Made by a program: the position numbers and the translations under genes. A DNA stretch of 64,000 nucleotides, from positions 11,429,501-11,493,500 of the forward strand of contig CM028915.1 in assembly GCA_016801845.1 (NCBI GenBank), written 5' to 3'. The DNA comes from Polydactylus sextarius (taxonomy: Eukaryota; Chordata; Actinopteri; Polynemidae). Shown here piece after piece: positions 44,940-59,101 of this stretch; within the stretch, counting starts at the first letter, position 1, and each line of letters starts with the position of its first letter. A model generated the notes under the pieces. That model did not search any database. It had not been told where the DNA came from and saw only the letters and a program-made list of their open reading frames with translations.

Positions 44940-45560
44940 GCATCAGAATCAGAATCAGCTTTACTGGCCAAGTATGTGAACACATTCAAGTAATTTGGCC
45001 ACGGTTCTTTTCCTTTGCTCCAGTATACAATTTAAATGTACAGACATACATAGAATAAACATTATATACACTAAATTATATAAACATTATATGGACATTG
45101 AGCTGGAGGACTGCAGTATAGAATAAATATGAACGAATGTGAATAATGAATAGAAGTGTGTAGATCTGTCCGGTCTATTTAAATATTAAATCTATATTTA
45201 TGTATTTGTGTATGTATATGTATATAAATATTAAACATTATTTACAGTGTGTTGTTTTTTATGTACATAGTGCAAATTACAGATCAGACAGTAAGAGTGG
45301 CAGAGTCATGTACAAGGTGTTGTGTGTTGAGTAGTGTTCATCAAAGTGACGGCCCCTGGGGGAAAAACCTGTTCTTGTGTCTGGCTGTTTTGGCGTACAG
45401 TGATCTGTATCGCCTGCCGGAGGGAAGAAGTTCGAACAGGTTGTGACCAGGGTGTGATGGGTCTGCAGGGATGTTTCCTGCCCGTTTCCTGACTCTGGGT
45501 GTATAAGTCCTGAATGGTGGGCGAAGACTTTAACCTTGATAAATAAAGGCTGGGCTCAGA
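44940..45560. repeat. dispersed repeat, probably a non-LTR retrotransposon 3' region
   Basis: It begins CAGAATCAGAATCAGCTTTA and contains GGCCAAGTATGTGAACACAT and CGCCTGCCGGAGGGAAGAAG, phrases that recur in many fish genomes as remains of non-LTR elements. No coding capacity remains. Family recognition is from memory. Confidence 0.6.
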
Positions 45561-45790
45561 GCGTGTTTATCTTCCTGACTGAATTGCTGGCTCAGGAAAG
45601 ATCCTTGAGCTTTGAATGGTATGTTCATTACTGATATACTGGTTCTTAGAACAGCCTAAAATTTGTATATTTAGGCTATTATTTTCTCCCAACCACTGGT
45701 GTCTAATGTTCACTGGTATTTGATATTCAGCAGGGCTGCTGTTTCAGCTCACGCCCTTCCTTTTTAATGTAATTCAGATTCGAGTGTGAA

Positions 45791-45805
45791 CCAGGAGAGG
45801 GCAGC
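45791..45805 (+). promoter_or_regulatory. CTCF-like motif in osbp2 intron 2
   Basis: CCAGGAGAGGGCAGC matches CCASYAGRKGGCRSY at 14 of 15 positions. It sits just downstream of the retrotransposon-like repeat. Confidence 0.35.
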
Positions 45806-47387
45806 GCTGTCTGCTCAGTCGAGTTGGAAACCAAGCAGAGTATGCTAATGGTGCCGTGAGAACTGAGTCTCCATTCATCCTTCTCCTGACAAGAGAACAC
45901 TCTCCTTTCCAAAGGGACTTATTCTTGTATGGTTGTATTAGGTGATTGTGGTCAAAGGCTGTGGGAAAAGCCTGGGAGGACCATTTTCTTCACGTTTTAC
46001 CCTGGCATCATCCCAAAGCTTTGCCTGCCCCAGTGTTTTACAGACAGGGTCTACAGAGACTGAGACGGGCTATATATTCCTCTGGCCTCCATTTGAAAGT
46101 CAGCTCACTAAATATAGACCAGGAGAGAATGTGAGCACTTTTTAGCTTACCACTTCCAGTAAGCAGGACAGGAATGCTGGTATATTTGGATTTTGAAAAG
46201 GTTAGGCTATTGAACAGCCCACATCATTTAATTTATCTGTACGTGTGTCATGCGTGTCTGATTGTGTATTTTTGTTTTTGTATACATATTTATGCAGCCT
46301 GGTCTATTTCTACTGACGGTCAGCGTCAGCTCTTGTGCCGTCACAGGTTGATGCCTTGTGTTATATTTGGAACAAGCGGGTTTCCAAAAGCTAAACAATA
46401 AATTCTTTTGAAATCTGGTGCTATTAAATCACAGCAAGACTTGTGAGACACCAGTGACAGACAAGTATATTCAAAGTCCAAGTAGTGGAGGTCACGGTGT
46501 TCTTACTTAGTGTGGCCCAAGCTGCAAATAAAGTTGGCTCCTACAATTCCCATAATGCAACTGAATAGCATCTCCCTGTCAAATAATGACCCTCTCAGCT
46601 CCACACTATCAGTTTGTATTGCAGGATTATTAGCTCTGTTATAAATTGTGTAAAGTCCAAGCTTCAGTAACCCTGCCAGACAGAATCTATAGTGCTACTT
46701 AATGCTTAAATTATCTGCCATACATTAGATTTGAAGTAGTAAGTTTTTTATCCTTTGAGTCATATGTAGTGTCTTTATTTGCTACTAAGAGTAGCGCTTT
46801 AACTTGTTAGTGACCATTTTGTTGTCGGTGCATATCCAAATGAAATACATGGGTAATTTTTCCATCTTTGTCTTTCATCATGTCTCATTGTCTGTCCATG
46901 TTAGACAAACAGGCATTAGTGACAGAGTGCCTATATTTGTTCACTTGCCCTTCCCTCACAGTCAGTGGAACAAAAAGCTCTTATCAATCTCTGCAGGACA
47001 GCGCAGTGTATAAACCGCAGGCATATCTTGCTTACCGATAGAGATCAATGTTGTAATTTGATATCTTTATGTTTTTACTTTCAACCCTCTACTTCAGAAT
47101 GCAGTGTCATTTCTAAAATCTTTACATCCAGTTAAATATTGTAAAATTCCTGTATTGACTTGCCTCTCGAGTCTCCTTTTGTTCATCAGTCTTGAGATTC
47201 TGTCTTTGTACAACTGACCTGAGCTTCAAATCGATTCCTTGGATTTCTCATTAGCACCGGTGTCACCTCAGCCTTTCCATTTATAAGCCTTCTCTCGTAA
47301 ATTACTTGTCCTTCTGTGTGTCCTGTTTTAATTTAGGCTTAGATTGGATTTCAGTTTACTAAAGATACTCACTGTAGTCACGTACAT

Positions 47388-47402
47388 TCAGCAGGTGGCA
47401 GT
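47388..47402 (+). promoter_or_regulatory. CTCF-like motif in osbp2 intron 2
   Basis: TCAGCAGGTGGCAGT matches the CTCF core at 14 of 15 positions. Similar phrases are common in fish repeats, so this is tentative. Confidence 0.3.
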
Positions 47403-48488
47403 ATTTACCCTCACTTCAACATGACCTTTCTTATTGGTTTGCCTGACTATGTTTACCACCGCCTGTGAAAATGGGATCACGCCCAATTGAATTGCTTTCC
47501 TCTAGTGATGGTTTGAATTTTTAAGCTTGACACGCCCTCCTGTTTGAATTTAACACAAGTAAGAAATTAGTTTAGAAGTTGAATTTTAATGAAAACTGAA
47601 CATTTTTAGTGGAAGTTGGTGAGTTGGGGGAAAAAAAAGAGAAATTCATAGATGCTGGAACCATTTATTGAGTTAGTGGTTTATCTGGGTTTATTTGAGT
47701 TCAGGAAGATAAAGTTGGGGTTGGCAGGAGAATAAAACCACCTGATCTTGATTTGCTCAGCATGCAAACTGATGCGTATCTTATATCTTGAATAAGAATA
47801 CATCGATCGACAGTCCTGCACTGAGGTTGTACTTAAACCGACTCTGGTTGTGTGTGTGTGTGTGTGAGAGTCACATGATTTACATGATGAGCTCAGTTAT
47901 CGTAGATATTTAGAGTCATCCTCTTACTCATGTCATCTTTAGTCCTATTGCTTTCCTGTATCTTCCCAGCTGCTACATCTCTTTCCAGACACAGGTACTG
48001 CTCTGTCCATGGTCCTGAAACAGTAGCAGCTTTAAAGAGTGAGAACATGAGGACAAATTAGCAATATTTCCTTAAAAAGGAAGTTTTTTTTTTGCCCCTC
48101 CTTTCCCTCTCCCTGTGTCGTGGTTGTGACTCTCCATGTTTTTTTTTTCCCTCCCTCATGTTTGCTCCGGCACTCGCGCTTCCTCTCTCCTCTTGTCTCC
48201 TTCTCACTCGCTGTCTGGTTTACCAGCCCCCTCCATCTTTCTCCCTCTTTTTTCCCCACTTCCCTTCTCAGCAAGCCGTCCGTTTACTCTGCTTTTCTTT
48301 GAGCTGGCTTTTTAGCTCTGAATGGGATGACCTTCTGCTTTTGTCCAACTCTTTCATCTTCACATGAATCTTTTGCTTAAAACGTTGCCATTGTCCTGCA
48401 AAGTCTGGGGGAAAGAATAGAAACAGGATAAAGCAGCGTCTCCTTGTAAGTATGCAGCTTTTCTTCTAGTTGTGTTGTGCTCAGGAAT

Positions 48489-48513
48489 GTGTGTGTGTGT
48501 GTGCGTGTGTGTG
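48489..48513. repeat. (GT)n microsatellite
   Basis: A run of GT with one GC interruption in osbp2 intron 2. A similar shorter one lies near 47848-47866. Confidence 0.85.
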
Positions 48514-49460
48514 TAAGTGTTTACATACATGCATGTGCATCTGCTCAAGATTATATGAGGCTGCTGTGTATTTATATACCATCATTTATATAACATGAGC
48601 ATAATTAGCTTGATGTAAAGTGGATAAATCTGTGGTATCTGTACTTTGAATGTTATAGAGAAGCTATATATAGTTGACATTTGCCACTGAAACTGTTAGA
48701 TTCAATAGAGAAGAGCTTTGACAAGATAATTATAAAGGATTTGTTAAGGAAAAAAATGTCTCACAAATGAAGTCATACATTTTCACCATCAACAGAAAAT
48801 GGAAAACAGTTGGTACAAATTCATCTAGTTGTGTACATTGTTTTGTCCTTTTGTATACGACATTTGTTGTGATCAAATGTTTCTGGGCAGGGCAGGAGCC
48901 TCTGATTGTAGGACACAGCATGTACAGTAATGTGTGTGGTAGTTTTGTTTGTGTGGATTCCTTTCAATCAGTAAATGATTGATAAATTATTTGAACCATT
49001 AGCAATATAGTGATTTTTGTCTTATTCTGATAGTAAGACACAAAGTAAAGCCACACACTGCATCTTAAAGTATTCTATCAACTACTAATAAACAGTCTCT
49101 TTTATTTTGTTAGATTACACGTATGTCATAAATATTTATCTAGTTTTAAATATATCCAGTTGCTTCATTTACAATACAACAGGCTACTGTTGGAGCTGAT
49201 GAAACTAAGTTATGAAATGACAGATGGGGTACTTATCATCCTCATCATTTAGTTCTGCAGCGACTGTGCATCGAATCGCTTTGTCCCTGTTTGTCTTGGA
49301 TTTAAAAACGAGGACTGGACGAGGTTGATCTGCTGGATCGACTCTGCCCCCACTGACAAAACTGAGTCAGATTCTTGTGACATAACAAACATCACCAACA
49401 GAGATCATAAACACTACAGATGTCCAAGTAGTCAACCAGCCAAGAAAGATGATCTGGGTG

Positions 49461-49482
49461 TTTTTTTTTTTTTTTTTTTTTT
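49461..49482 (+). repeat. poly-T tract
   Basis: A run of 22 T. Further tracts of about 17-22 T lie at 49857-49873, 51003-51019, 57810-57828 and 59532-59553. Confidence 0.9.
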
Positions 49483-52400
49483 GGGGGTTGTTGTTTTGTT
49501 ATGTCTCAGCCATATTTAATTTCTCTCTTTCTTATCTGTACCTGGAATCTGTTGTGTCTCTGTGAAACCAGACCTTTACTGTCTAACAATCAATTTTCTG
49601 GACTCGCAATCCCTCAATAAACTGCACATCCCACCCATCACTGTTGGCCACACATGGCTTGCACATTGATCTTGAAGTGACATACCACCTGCCTCCTCTC
49701 CCTCTGCTCTGCCTTTGTTGTTATTGTGTTGGGTTTTTTTTTCACAGTATATTATACACAACTTAAATTAATCAACCCTATTGTCTTGTTTCTACTGGGC
49801 TTCCTGCCCGTTTTGTAACCTAAACCAGCTTGGTATTTTCAACCCCTCTCTCCCCCTTTTTTTTTTTTTTTTTCCTGTTCCTCGTCATTATATTTTGAAA
49901 ACCACACTGGGGGAACTGTACCTTTTTAGCTGAGGTATGTGGAACAGAGCGAGCTTTCTTGGCTGAGACCAAATGCACTGCACCCTTTTCTAGCCATTAT
50001 ACTGCAGATGTGGTTTTAAAAGTTACCGTGTTTGTTTTGACCACAAACCCCCCATTGTTTATGTTTGTGCTGCAGCTTTGTCATTGTGACAACAGGAGTC
50101 CTGTAAGTATCTAGTACCTTGTATAATCTGGTATTGTTTTAGAGCTTTGGAGCTTTAGTCTAGTTTTTGTGAATTGGTTTGCAAATTTTTCTGCCTTTCA
50201 AGCTTTCTGTTTATGAGGTTGTCAACATTTTTGATGTGGATTGTTCTCATAAGAATACTGTCAGCTTTTACCTTTTTTCTTACTTGTGTTTTGTTGTCAG
50301 CATCGATGCAACAACTATATTTCACTTCAGCGTTGAGATCAGGGTTGAAAGAATATTTCAGTCTGTAAACCTGCTTGTGTGTCTCATGATTTTGTATGAA
50401 GGAGTCTAATCTTGATAATTAGGTTCGATCGTTCTGCTTGTGGCCTTTTGTTTCCTATAGACCATTGTAATGGATTTATATAAATTATGTTATTCATGCC
50501 ATTCAGTCAGTGGACAGCACCATTGAAGAACTGTATTGTTAAGAATCCACACAGCATTGTCTGTGTTATTGTGCCGTCCTTTGTTGTACCAGGATTTGTC
50601 AGCTGTGTGTGGGTCTGTCTGGCGCGACGGTGTGTGCAGTGACCTGCCGCACGCTGCATGAAACCTGAATTCATCATTAGGCTCACATTGTGTCCAAGTC
50701 GACACACACATTTACTCTCTGTCGCTTTTCTGCCTCATCAGCAGCGAGAAGTTGAGAAATTGAGAACGCTGATACAGGCAGGTCATTAAAATATAAATTA
50801 GTTGAACATTGTGCAAGTCGGTCAACTAGGACAATGGTGGCTCAGTGCTCAAGTTCAGTTTTCCATTTTCCTTTTTTTTTTTTTTTCTTTTTATCCGCTT
50901 AGTGGATTTCTATGTTGTGACGCTTCTTTTCTTCTGGTCAGGTGAAGCTGTTTTGTGCCAACTTGTGGTCTTTTCTCCACAGTCAGCCGAGAGCTGAGGG
51001 TGTTTTTTTTTTTTTTTTTAGCCTCATAGTAGGTTTGGTATTGTTTTGCTGTTGTTTAAAGGCCACCTCTGTTGGAAAAACAAGTTCTCTGTGAACGAGA
51101 TGAATTTAAACTTGTTTGTCTTGCATTTCGTGCTAAGGGCTGTGAGAGATGAAAACAAAAGTCATCATTTTTTAAATGAAGTATTTCTTTCAGCCGAGCT
51201 CTTGATTCAGTACAGTAAACACGATGACAGAATAGCTGAGCTCAACAACTTTACCATATCGGTGTGCACAGATTGAGTAGTTTAATTTTTGGTTTAGCTA
51301 TTTTGATTTGAGCTACAGCCTGGTCTGAGGCTCATGGAGTATTTCTAAAAGTATAAGAAAAGAAGGTGGAAAGAAAACATGTTGTGTAAGTATTGAGGAC
51401 AGGTCTACACCTTGTTTGCTGATTTCATGTGACAATGTCCACAATGGAAACAGGATGAAAACAGCGATTGCACAGTTGGGATCAGGTTTTACAGAGAAGA
51501 TGTCACTCGGGTTAGTTAGAGCAGATGACTTGAGTTTGTAGGATTATTATGTTTTATTGAAGTTTCAGTACAATTTCAGTGACAGTTTCACATCCATGCT
51601 GCTGTGACAGTAAATGTATGTTTACTGTCAAGACAGCACGTAGGTGAAACTGGGATAACTGTTTCTTTGAGAGCAGTGCTTTGTGATCTGATCTCTAATA
51701 TAATGTAATCGAAGTAACATAACACATAACAGTTACAACAACATGGACTTCCAAAAGTTAACACGGAAATAAATGTTTACTACACTGATTAATCCCTGAA
51801 GGAGTCGGTCATCCATAAAGATAATTACAGATGTGCTGTAAAATCTCAAGGGAGTGAGTCTCAGTCTACTGTTCATTGTCATCAGTCAACAATGATGAAA
51901 ATAGCAATAGTGGTGTTTGTTCATGCACAACAATATTATCTTTAAAACATGTTACCATGAACCACAAAATGCTCAAGAGACACTCTTCCCATTCAAATGA
52001 ATGGTGAATTTCCAATAATTTTGTGAATTTTAAAAGGACGATACAGGGGGTCTCTGTCTAAGTTCTGGATCTGAAACAGAAGTCGGGTCAGACCTTGTGA
52101 TAATGAATCACACTGGTATAAAATTAAGCCTTCCACAGCAGGTTTTAACTGCTTTGATTCTGCTGTAATGAAAGTAATAAGTTTGACCTTTAGCCTGTTA
52201 AACTATACATGCAAGATGTCACTGAAATACCACTGAACTGAAACTGTTTTTTAGTGAGCAGCAGTATAAAATACTGCTAGTTCCTGTAGCTCTGGTCAGC
52301 AGCAGTGGACACATTTGGCTGAGGTTTATCACTTCCTAAAAAGTAAAGTTAGCATAGTTTTTAAAGTCCGGGGTTTTTGCTGCTTAAGTAAGATCTTCAG

Positions 52401-54919
52401 AATTACACTAAGTACAATTTTTCTCTTTACATTCAAGGTTTTATAAAACATAAAAGAGGTACATGGTTTGTCAGACATTATGTTGCCATCATGTCACATT
52501 TCTTTGTTTTGTGAAGAACAGGTTCTCTTCAAATAGAGTCTGTCCTTTCTGAATGAAAATATATTCGACTCCAATATTAAAACCTTAAAAACTTGAAACC
52601 GACATCTCAGAGGTATTTCCATCGCTGACGCTAACAGCTGCTATGCAAAGATGCTACCTGGGCTTGAGTCTACCCATCAGTGATGACTAAGTCCACAGGG
52701 CTGGATGATTCATTGCTCCAGCGTATTGAGTGTCAGCTGTAATTTCACCGTGCTTGATGCGTGACGCCTTCACACAAACTGTTGTGTCTACTTGTGATTA
52801 AGAAAATTGTCAAGTCTGTGCATGGTTTTTCTTACTATAAAACCGCCCAGGATGAACCAGGAAGCAATTACTCTTAAATCTTCCATTTGTAGTTAATTAA
52901 AGATCTTCCACATCCTTTGGATAAGTGGGTTGTTATCACCACAGGAGGGATCCATTAGGAGACAGTTCAGTTTCAGCTTGCGTTTCACGCCAGTCAATTT
53001 TTGTCCTACTGGTTCCTCCATGCATGTGGTCTCCTGTTACGTCAGTGATGTTGAGGCAGCATAGCATCCAGCATTATGCAGTTCTTTTTGCATGGATCAA
53101 TAACATTTATCTGGCAGCAGGAATGGACACAGTCTAATGTTTTCAACGGTCTCAGATTTCGAACATGACATCAAAAATGTCATTTAAAATTAGTTTGTTC
53201 TGACCATGAAACAGCTTTTTTCACTTGAACTGAGCTGTTTAACTGGTTTTAATGAGCTCGACACTTGAGCACCCAGGCTGGAGGGAGTGTTTTGGTTTCT
53301 GGTTCTTAATGCAGCAATGAGCTTAATGAGACTGTAACTTGTGTTCTTTAAACACTGTCTTTTTAGTTTGTCTTTCAGACAGTTTTGGCCTTCAGCCATC
53401 TCTCCTTTATTAAATAACCAGGGAAATATGGAGCTGAATTTCTGCTTAACTTTGACATTGTAAAAGAGCTTCGTGTGATATCTGTGTATTATATTTTGTA
53501 TTTTATATATTTTACCTCAGAACTTCTCGATGCCTCTTGTGGAGATGAAGTGAATAACTACTGAAAACAAAACAAAAGAAACATTGAGTCAAAATACTGT
53601 TTTTGCTGTTGTGACTCATATCACAGAATTACTGTGACACATATTATGACATGTGATATGAAGCAGTGTTTTCAGTAAAGAGCTCAATATGTTGTTGCCC
53701 TAATTTTCACAGCTCTGTGTATTGTATCCATGCTGTCACCCATGGGAAAAGGAATAAGAACTTGTGTTGCATCATTACACTGTAGTCGATGCTTTTCTTG
53801 AAGCCACGATTCAAAGATATTAGTAGTAACTGATGGATGGAAGCTCATTTCAGTGTAAAAATAGATTTGTGATTAGGAAAAGACTTATATTTTTGGGATG
53901 TGTTGCATCCAAGGTGTTGGATGTCTTAACAAACCTAAAATACACTGATTATTATTGTTATTTATTACACCCCAATATATGTTCTTGCAAATGCAGATGC
54001 AAATATTCTTGAAATGTTTTTTAAAAATTCATTTAAATGACCATGACTGATGTATTTGTTTACTTGTATCCGTCACAGTTTGACACAGTGTTCTGTTTTT
54101 AAATACACCAGATTCCATCTATTAATTTATTAACAATTACAAACAGTCAATTTTGTCTGGAAGGAGTTTTTACATTTCAGTTATTCGGTGAAATAATGAC
54201 CTCTGCCCTCAATTGCTTTGCTACATTATATGAGACTCTTCATACATAATGTCTTAAACAAAAAGAAGAAGCAGCGTGTTGTCTTATTGTACATCACACT
54301 GTGATTCCTGTGTGTATTTATTAATGCTTCTGTCAACATGCATGTCGACAGAGACACATATTAATGTTAAGGGCAGAGCTTGGGTTCAGGTGGTCAGGGT
54401 GACCTTGAGTCACAGTACATTGTGATACGTACTAAATAATAATAACCATCTTCTGCCTTTAAAAGGGAGGGATTGACATCTGTTATTACCACCCAGGTCT
54501 AACTACAGATACAAATTACTCCGTGTTGCTGTAGTGACCCAGACCTCTCCATGGGAGGTCACATTTGTAGTGATGTGTCAGCAGCTGGTGATCAACAATA
54601 ACTCATTTGTCATAGAGATTGTGACAGATGACAACTGAGGAGGTATATATCAATCAAAAGAAGAAGTAAACACTATTTGACATCGCTCTAAAGTAATCTG
54701 AAATCTCTTCATTCCTCATGTTATCACACTGTATCATACATGAAGAAACACAGAGAGTCTTTGCTTAAAACCGTCTCTGTCATTTGACTACCTGAAATAG
54801 TTGAGTTTTGCCATTGAGCTACAGTAGCAGCAGACAGGAGGAGGGAGGTAACAGAGGAAGCAATGCATTATGGTCTTAGCTGTGTAGATGACTGCTGGCT
54901 GCCGAGTCCTATCTCCTCT

Positions 54920-54975
54920 CTGCTTCACTCACTCACTCCCTCCCTCCCTCCCTCCTTCTCTTCCTCCCTCTCCAA
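54920..54975. repeat. CACT/CCCT/CT-rich simple repeat
   Basis: Short CACT repeats followed by CCCT repeats and a pyrimidine-rich tail, followed at 55048-55081 by a (GT)n tract. Confidence 0.85.
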
Positions 54976-56867
54976 TCTGCACTGCACTGAGAGAAGCATG
55001 TGGAGGAGAATTGTAAATGTGCCGAGCTTTGTGAATGTGTGTATGCCGGATGTGTGTGTGTGAGTGTGTGCGTGTGTGTGTTTCTGTATGTTTCTGGGAG
55101 AGAGGGAAGCAATGCAGGAGAGGAGATAGGAATTACAAGAAGCAGCACCTGCATTGCTCCCCACATCATTGTATGTATGTACTGTAAGTATGTATGTGAG
55201 TATGCATGTCTGCGTGTGCACGCTGCATTGCTGAGTGGAGAAAGTCGCTGCCTCAGCCCCCCCTCACCCACTCGCTGGGATTATGTAGCGGGCCAGGGCA
55301 GCGTTGCGTCTCAGGGAGTGTGGAGTGGGGATCAGGCCCACAGAGAGTGGGATGAAGGGTCGGAGCTGTTGGGAACCGGGGACGGTCCGCTCCCTCTGCA
55401 ACTCAAGCTGCCTGAGTAAACTCAGCCGGGGTCAGTACTGCTATGGCTAAAGCTATAGCACAGGAGCACGGAGCTACCACACTCCTGCCCATCTGTCTAA
55501 CGACAAAACCTTCCTCATCCTGCCATCACCTCTTTATCGCATGTCTGCGAGGTACCTGCCATTCCTCTTCCTCCCTTTTCCCTCTGTAGCATCTGTCATC
55601 CGTCGCTATGGATGCTTACATTTCTGCAGCCTGCTTTACCAATGCAGCAGCAGCGTCCATCCTCTCTCACTGCTCTCCTCACTGCATGCAGCCTCCTTTT
55701 CCTCTTTGCCTTCTCTCTCCCATGCTGTTCTCACTCAGACTCATTTCCTCACTCTCCTTTGCGCCTGCTCCACCTCACATTTGCATACGGATGAGTTGAA
55801 ACCTGCCAGGCCGACGTGTCGTGTTGGCAAAGTGCATCTGTGTACGACTGTTTTGTGTGGAGAGTTCCTTGCACTGTCAGAAACTGTTAAAATGGACATG
55901 CTGTATTACCCAGGATCCTAGAGCACTGTCTTTTAGAGGACGGGACATGTTTAATTTGTCGTAAAGGAGTTGTGTGAACAGTAGGACTAGAGAATAGGAC
56001 TAAAGAACCGTCCACTCAGGAGCCTGTGTGTGTGTGTAGTGTGTAGTGTAGAGTAACATGTAGTCTAAATGATAAAAGACTTTACACAGAGGAAAATCTA
56101 TATTCTATTACTGCCCATGACAGGTTAATAGCATCCTATACAATGTGCTTCATGTTGTCTGTATATGATTATTTTACCTTTGGAAGAGAAATGAAAGATA
56201 TATTAGCATTTTCGCTCATCCTGTTTTATCTTCCCACCTCTCTCTCATTGTATTGTCATTTTGTTGCCGTAGGCAGAGTTGGACCATGTTGAGTTGAACA
56301 GCTGTGCTCTTGAGCTCTGGGCTTCCTGTCTCCTCACTTTGTCTGTTCATTCACTGAAACTTGTTTGGCGTAGATTGTATAGGACGTGTTATTTCAAGAT
56401 TTTTCTTTCTAGTCCTCTATTTAATCTCCTCAATGAATGAATGTTGGGATCTGCTAGAATTCTGCAAATAACATGAATCAGAGCCAAAATATCACGAGTC
56501 TATATATATTCATCCAGTATGCAATAGCCTGAAATCATCTGAGACAAACTATTGCTAGCTGTTCTCTCTTATACTGTCACAGTATAATGTAGCAGATCAA
56601 ACACATGTATCAGAACATCCTGTTCTAATATGAATTTGATATGCTTTTAATACAAAGAGTGTCAGCTGCTGTGAATTGGAGTTTAATTAAATGCAACTTT
56701 GTTCTTCAACTGTAAAGCCATTTTGAATTTGTTACAGACATCTGCATATAGATCTGTGTGCAGTTTTAATGTCACCACTCTGATGTTGATAATTATTATT
56801 TTTTTTAAAAAGATTTCATTTCCAATTCTCTTTTTTTTTCTCACTAATTGTGTCCACATAGATAAAG

Positions 56868-56891
56868 ATACACACACACACACACACACAT
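56868..56891. repeat. (CA)n microsatellite
   Basis: An uninterrupted run of about 12 CA units. Confidence 0.9.
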
Positions 56892-59068
56892 TAACATGTA
56901 ACATTAGTTACATAGATGATGTAAATTAACCATCCGCTGTTACCAAGCAACAAAATCAGAATAAAGTATAATTCTCGGAGGAGCTAAGTTTAATTTAAAT
57001 TACTTGCAGAATACAATAACAATAGTTAAGTAGTAGCTCATAACCAATATAAACTACTTTAATCCTGAAAATTGAAGAACTAACTTTTCCAACCACTGAA
57101 CAAACAACAAAAAACAGGCTGAATAATAAGATGGCTCACGATGCTGCAGCTCTGCATGTTAGAGAACACTCAAATGTGCACACATGCCAAACAATCATAT
57201 CTGGTTGACAGCCATGACAGTGTCACTGTAATATTTAAGGAAGGCGCTGGAGTTTGTTGTTAAGAAAGCGGTGAGGGAAATCTACAATCGTTTCTCGGTA
57301 ACTCCTTAAAGATGATTTCTTTGTCCTAACAAACCTGATAGCAATCTGACAAGCCTCTGAAACTTTTTGTGACTTGTGTCTAATTAAATTTGAGTCCTAC
57401 GTGCAAAATATCCTCAAAGTAGTCATGTAGAATAAATGTCAGAGACACAGATAATGTCAGCTTCACTCCCAGAGCGTGTCAACACTTTTCTCTTTGTACC
57501 TTTCTCTTTTGAAGTTCTCACACACATCACTTCTTTCTTCTTCATTTTTTTTTAACAGAAGCATCAGCACCAGACCACTGAAACATTGTATTTATGAATT
57601 TGCAGCGTTAACACTCCTGTGGAGCTGCACCACCTTGTGAGATTCTGCATCACTTTGATGATGAGTTCTAAGTGAAGTCTGTGTTTCTTCTCTGAGATAC
57701 TTTGTGCAGAAAAATAGCAAGTGAAAACTTTGTCAGCGTTTACAGACAATTGACATTTTACTTCTTTTTACAATTTATAATTCCTATATTCCTACATTCG
57801 CACATACTGTTTTTTTTTTTTTTTTTTTAAAGGGTCAGCGGGCATGGTTAGCCCCTGGTGCTCCTGCTGTGCTCTTGTCATGTTTAATTTTTCAAATATT
57901 AATGCACATAATTGAAGAGTTGAGTAGAGACAACTCAGCCGATGATGTGAGGAGGTAGTCACCTCTGCTCTGGCTTTATGGTTACCTTCATGGCTCATTA
58001 TCTGCGCTGCGACTCAGCAATTATAATGATGGATCACAAAGCTTGCTGTCCTCTGAGGTTTCTCACTCATGACTTTCTACATTTTCATGGTGTTCAGTGA
58101 AACACGGTCACAGTAACACAGTAGTGAGTTCATATCAGTGCCGTGCAGGTCCCCTCAGCTAATCAACATGCTCATCAAGCTTTGAAGTCAAGATTGTTAC
58201 GTTTGGTAAAGTTTGAGAGGGCAATCTAGATGAAATCCTCAAATGCGTTAATTTCCTAGCGCAATAACCTTAAATTATGACATGAAATTATTCAGAACAT
58301 CAGTGGAGAGACGACATGCAGACAGGAGCATCACTTTAATATATACCTGGTCAACAGAGCTGCCTCCCAATAGTCGCATGATCATTTTCTGTGTCTGTCA
58401 GTGCACAGTGCAGTGCACTTTTGAAGCAATTTCAGTCCACAGAAAAAACTGCAGGGTGAGCGTTTTCATTTTCATTCCATTCTCTGTGAAAATCATCCCT
58501 CTATGTCAAGTCATCCTGAGTGTCACAGAGATCCTGTCCAGTCAGTTTCAGAGATAATGTCATCCTCTCCCTGCTCCACACAAGTGGTGAATTTGTGTCC
58601 AACTTGACTTGTTTACAATATTACATGTCTACCTCAGTGTTGAACTCTTTTCTTTTTATTCATATTGAAGATCCAAATACAAATCTCTACATGCATGTAC
58701 CCCAACATGATAAGCAACATCGCTGGCCTAAATACAATAAAGCTGATTTTGAAGTGATCGGGAACCTCAGAATAGACAGGAATCTGCAAAATCTGATGGT
58801 TGAAAAGAATAGTTTTGTCTCATGGTTGATAGCATCACGCTACCCAAAGTAATATTCAGGTATCGTCTGCTTGTATGAAGCTAATATGCTTCTAGGAAAC
58901 TGTACATGAACTTAACATATCACACAGAGGAGAGGTTCAAATACAATGATTAAGATTCTAACAAAATACCTTTTCTGTTTCTTGGAGCTGCTAAATGCTC
59001 CACTGTTTAAAGATGAACAATAAACTTATAAAGCAATAAAGCTTCATATAAAATGAGGAGAGCTGCAG

Positions 59069-59101
59069 ATTGAGCAGATAATTGGTTGAGCAGATAGTTG
59101 G
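59069..59101. repeat. 16-base tandem duplication
   Basis: Two near-identical adjacent copies of TTGAGCAGATAATTGG-type sequence. Confidence 0.8.

Noticed and set aside
58282..58852. Two overlapping + strand ORFs of 91 and 110 codons
   Set aside because: No recognisable motif or family, ordinary intronic composition, and frequent stops nearby. Treated as chance.
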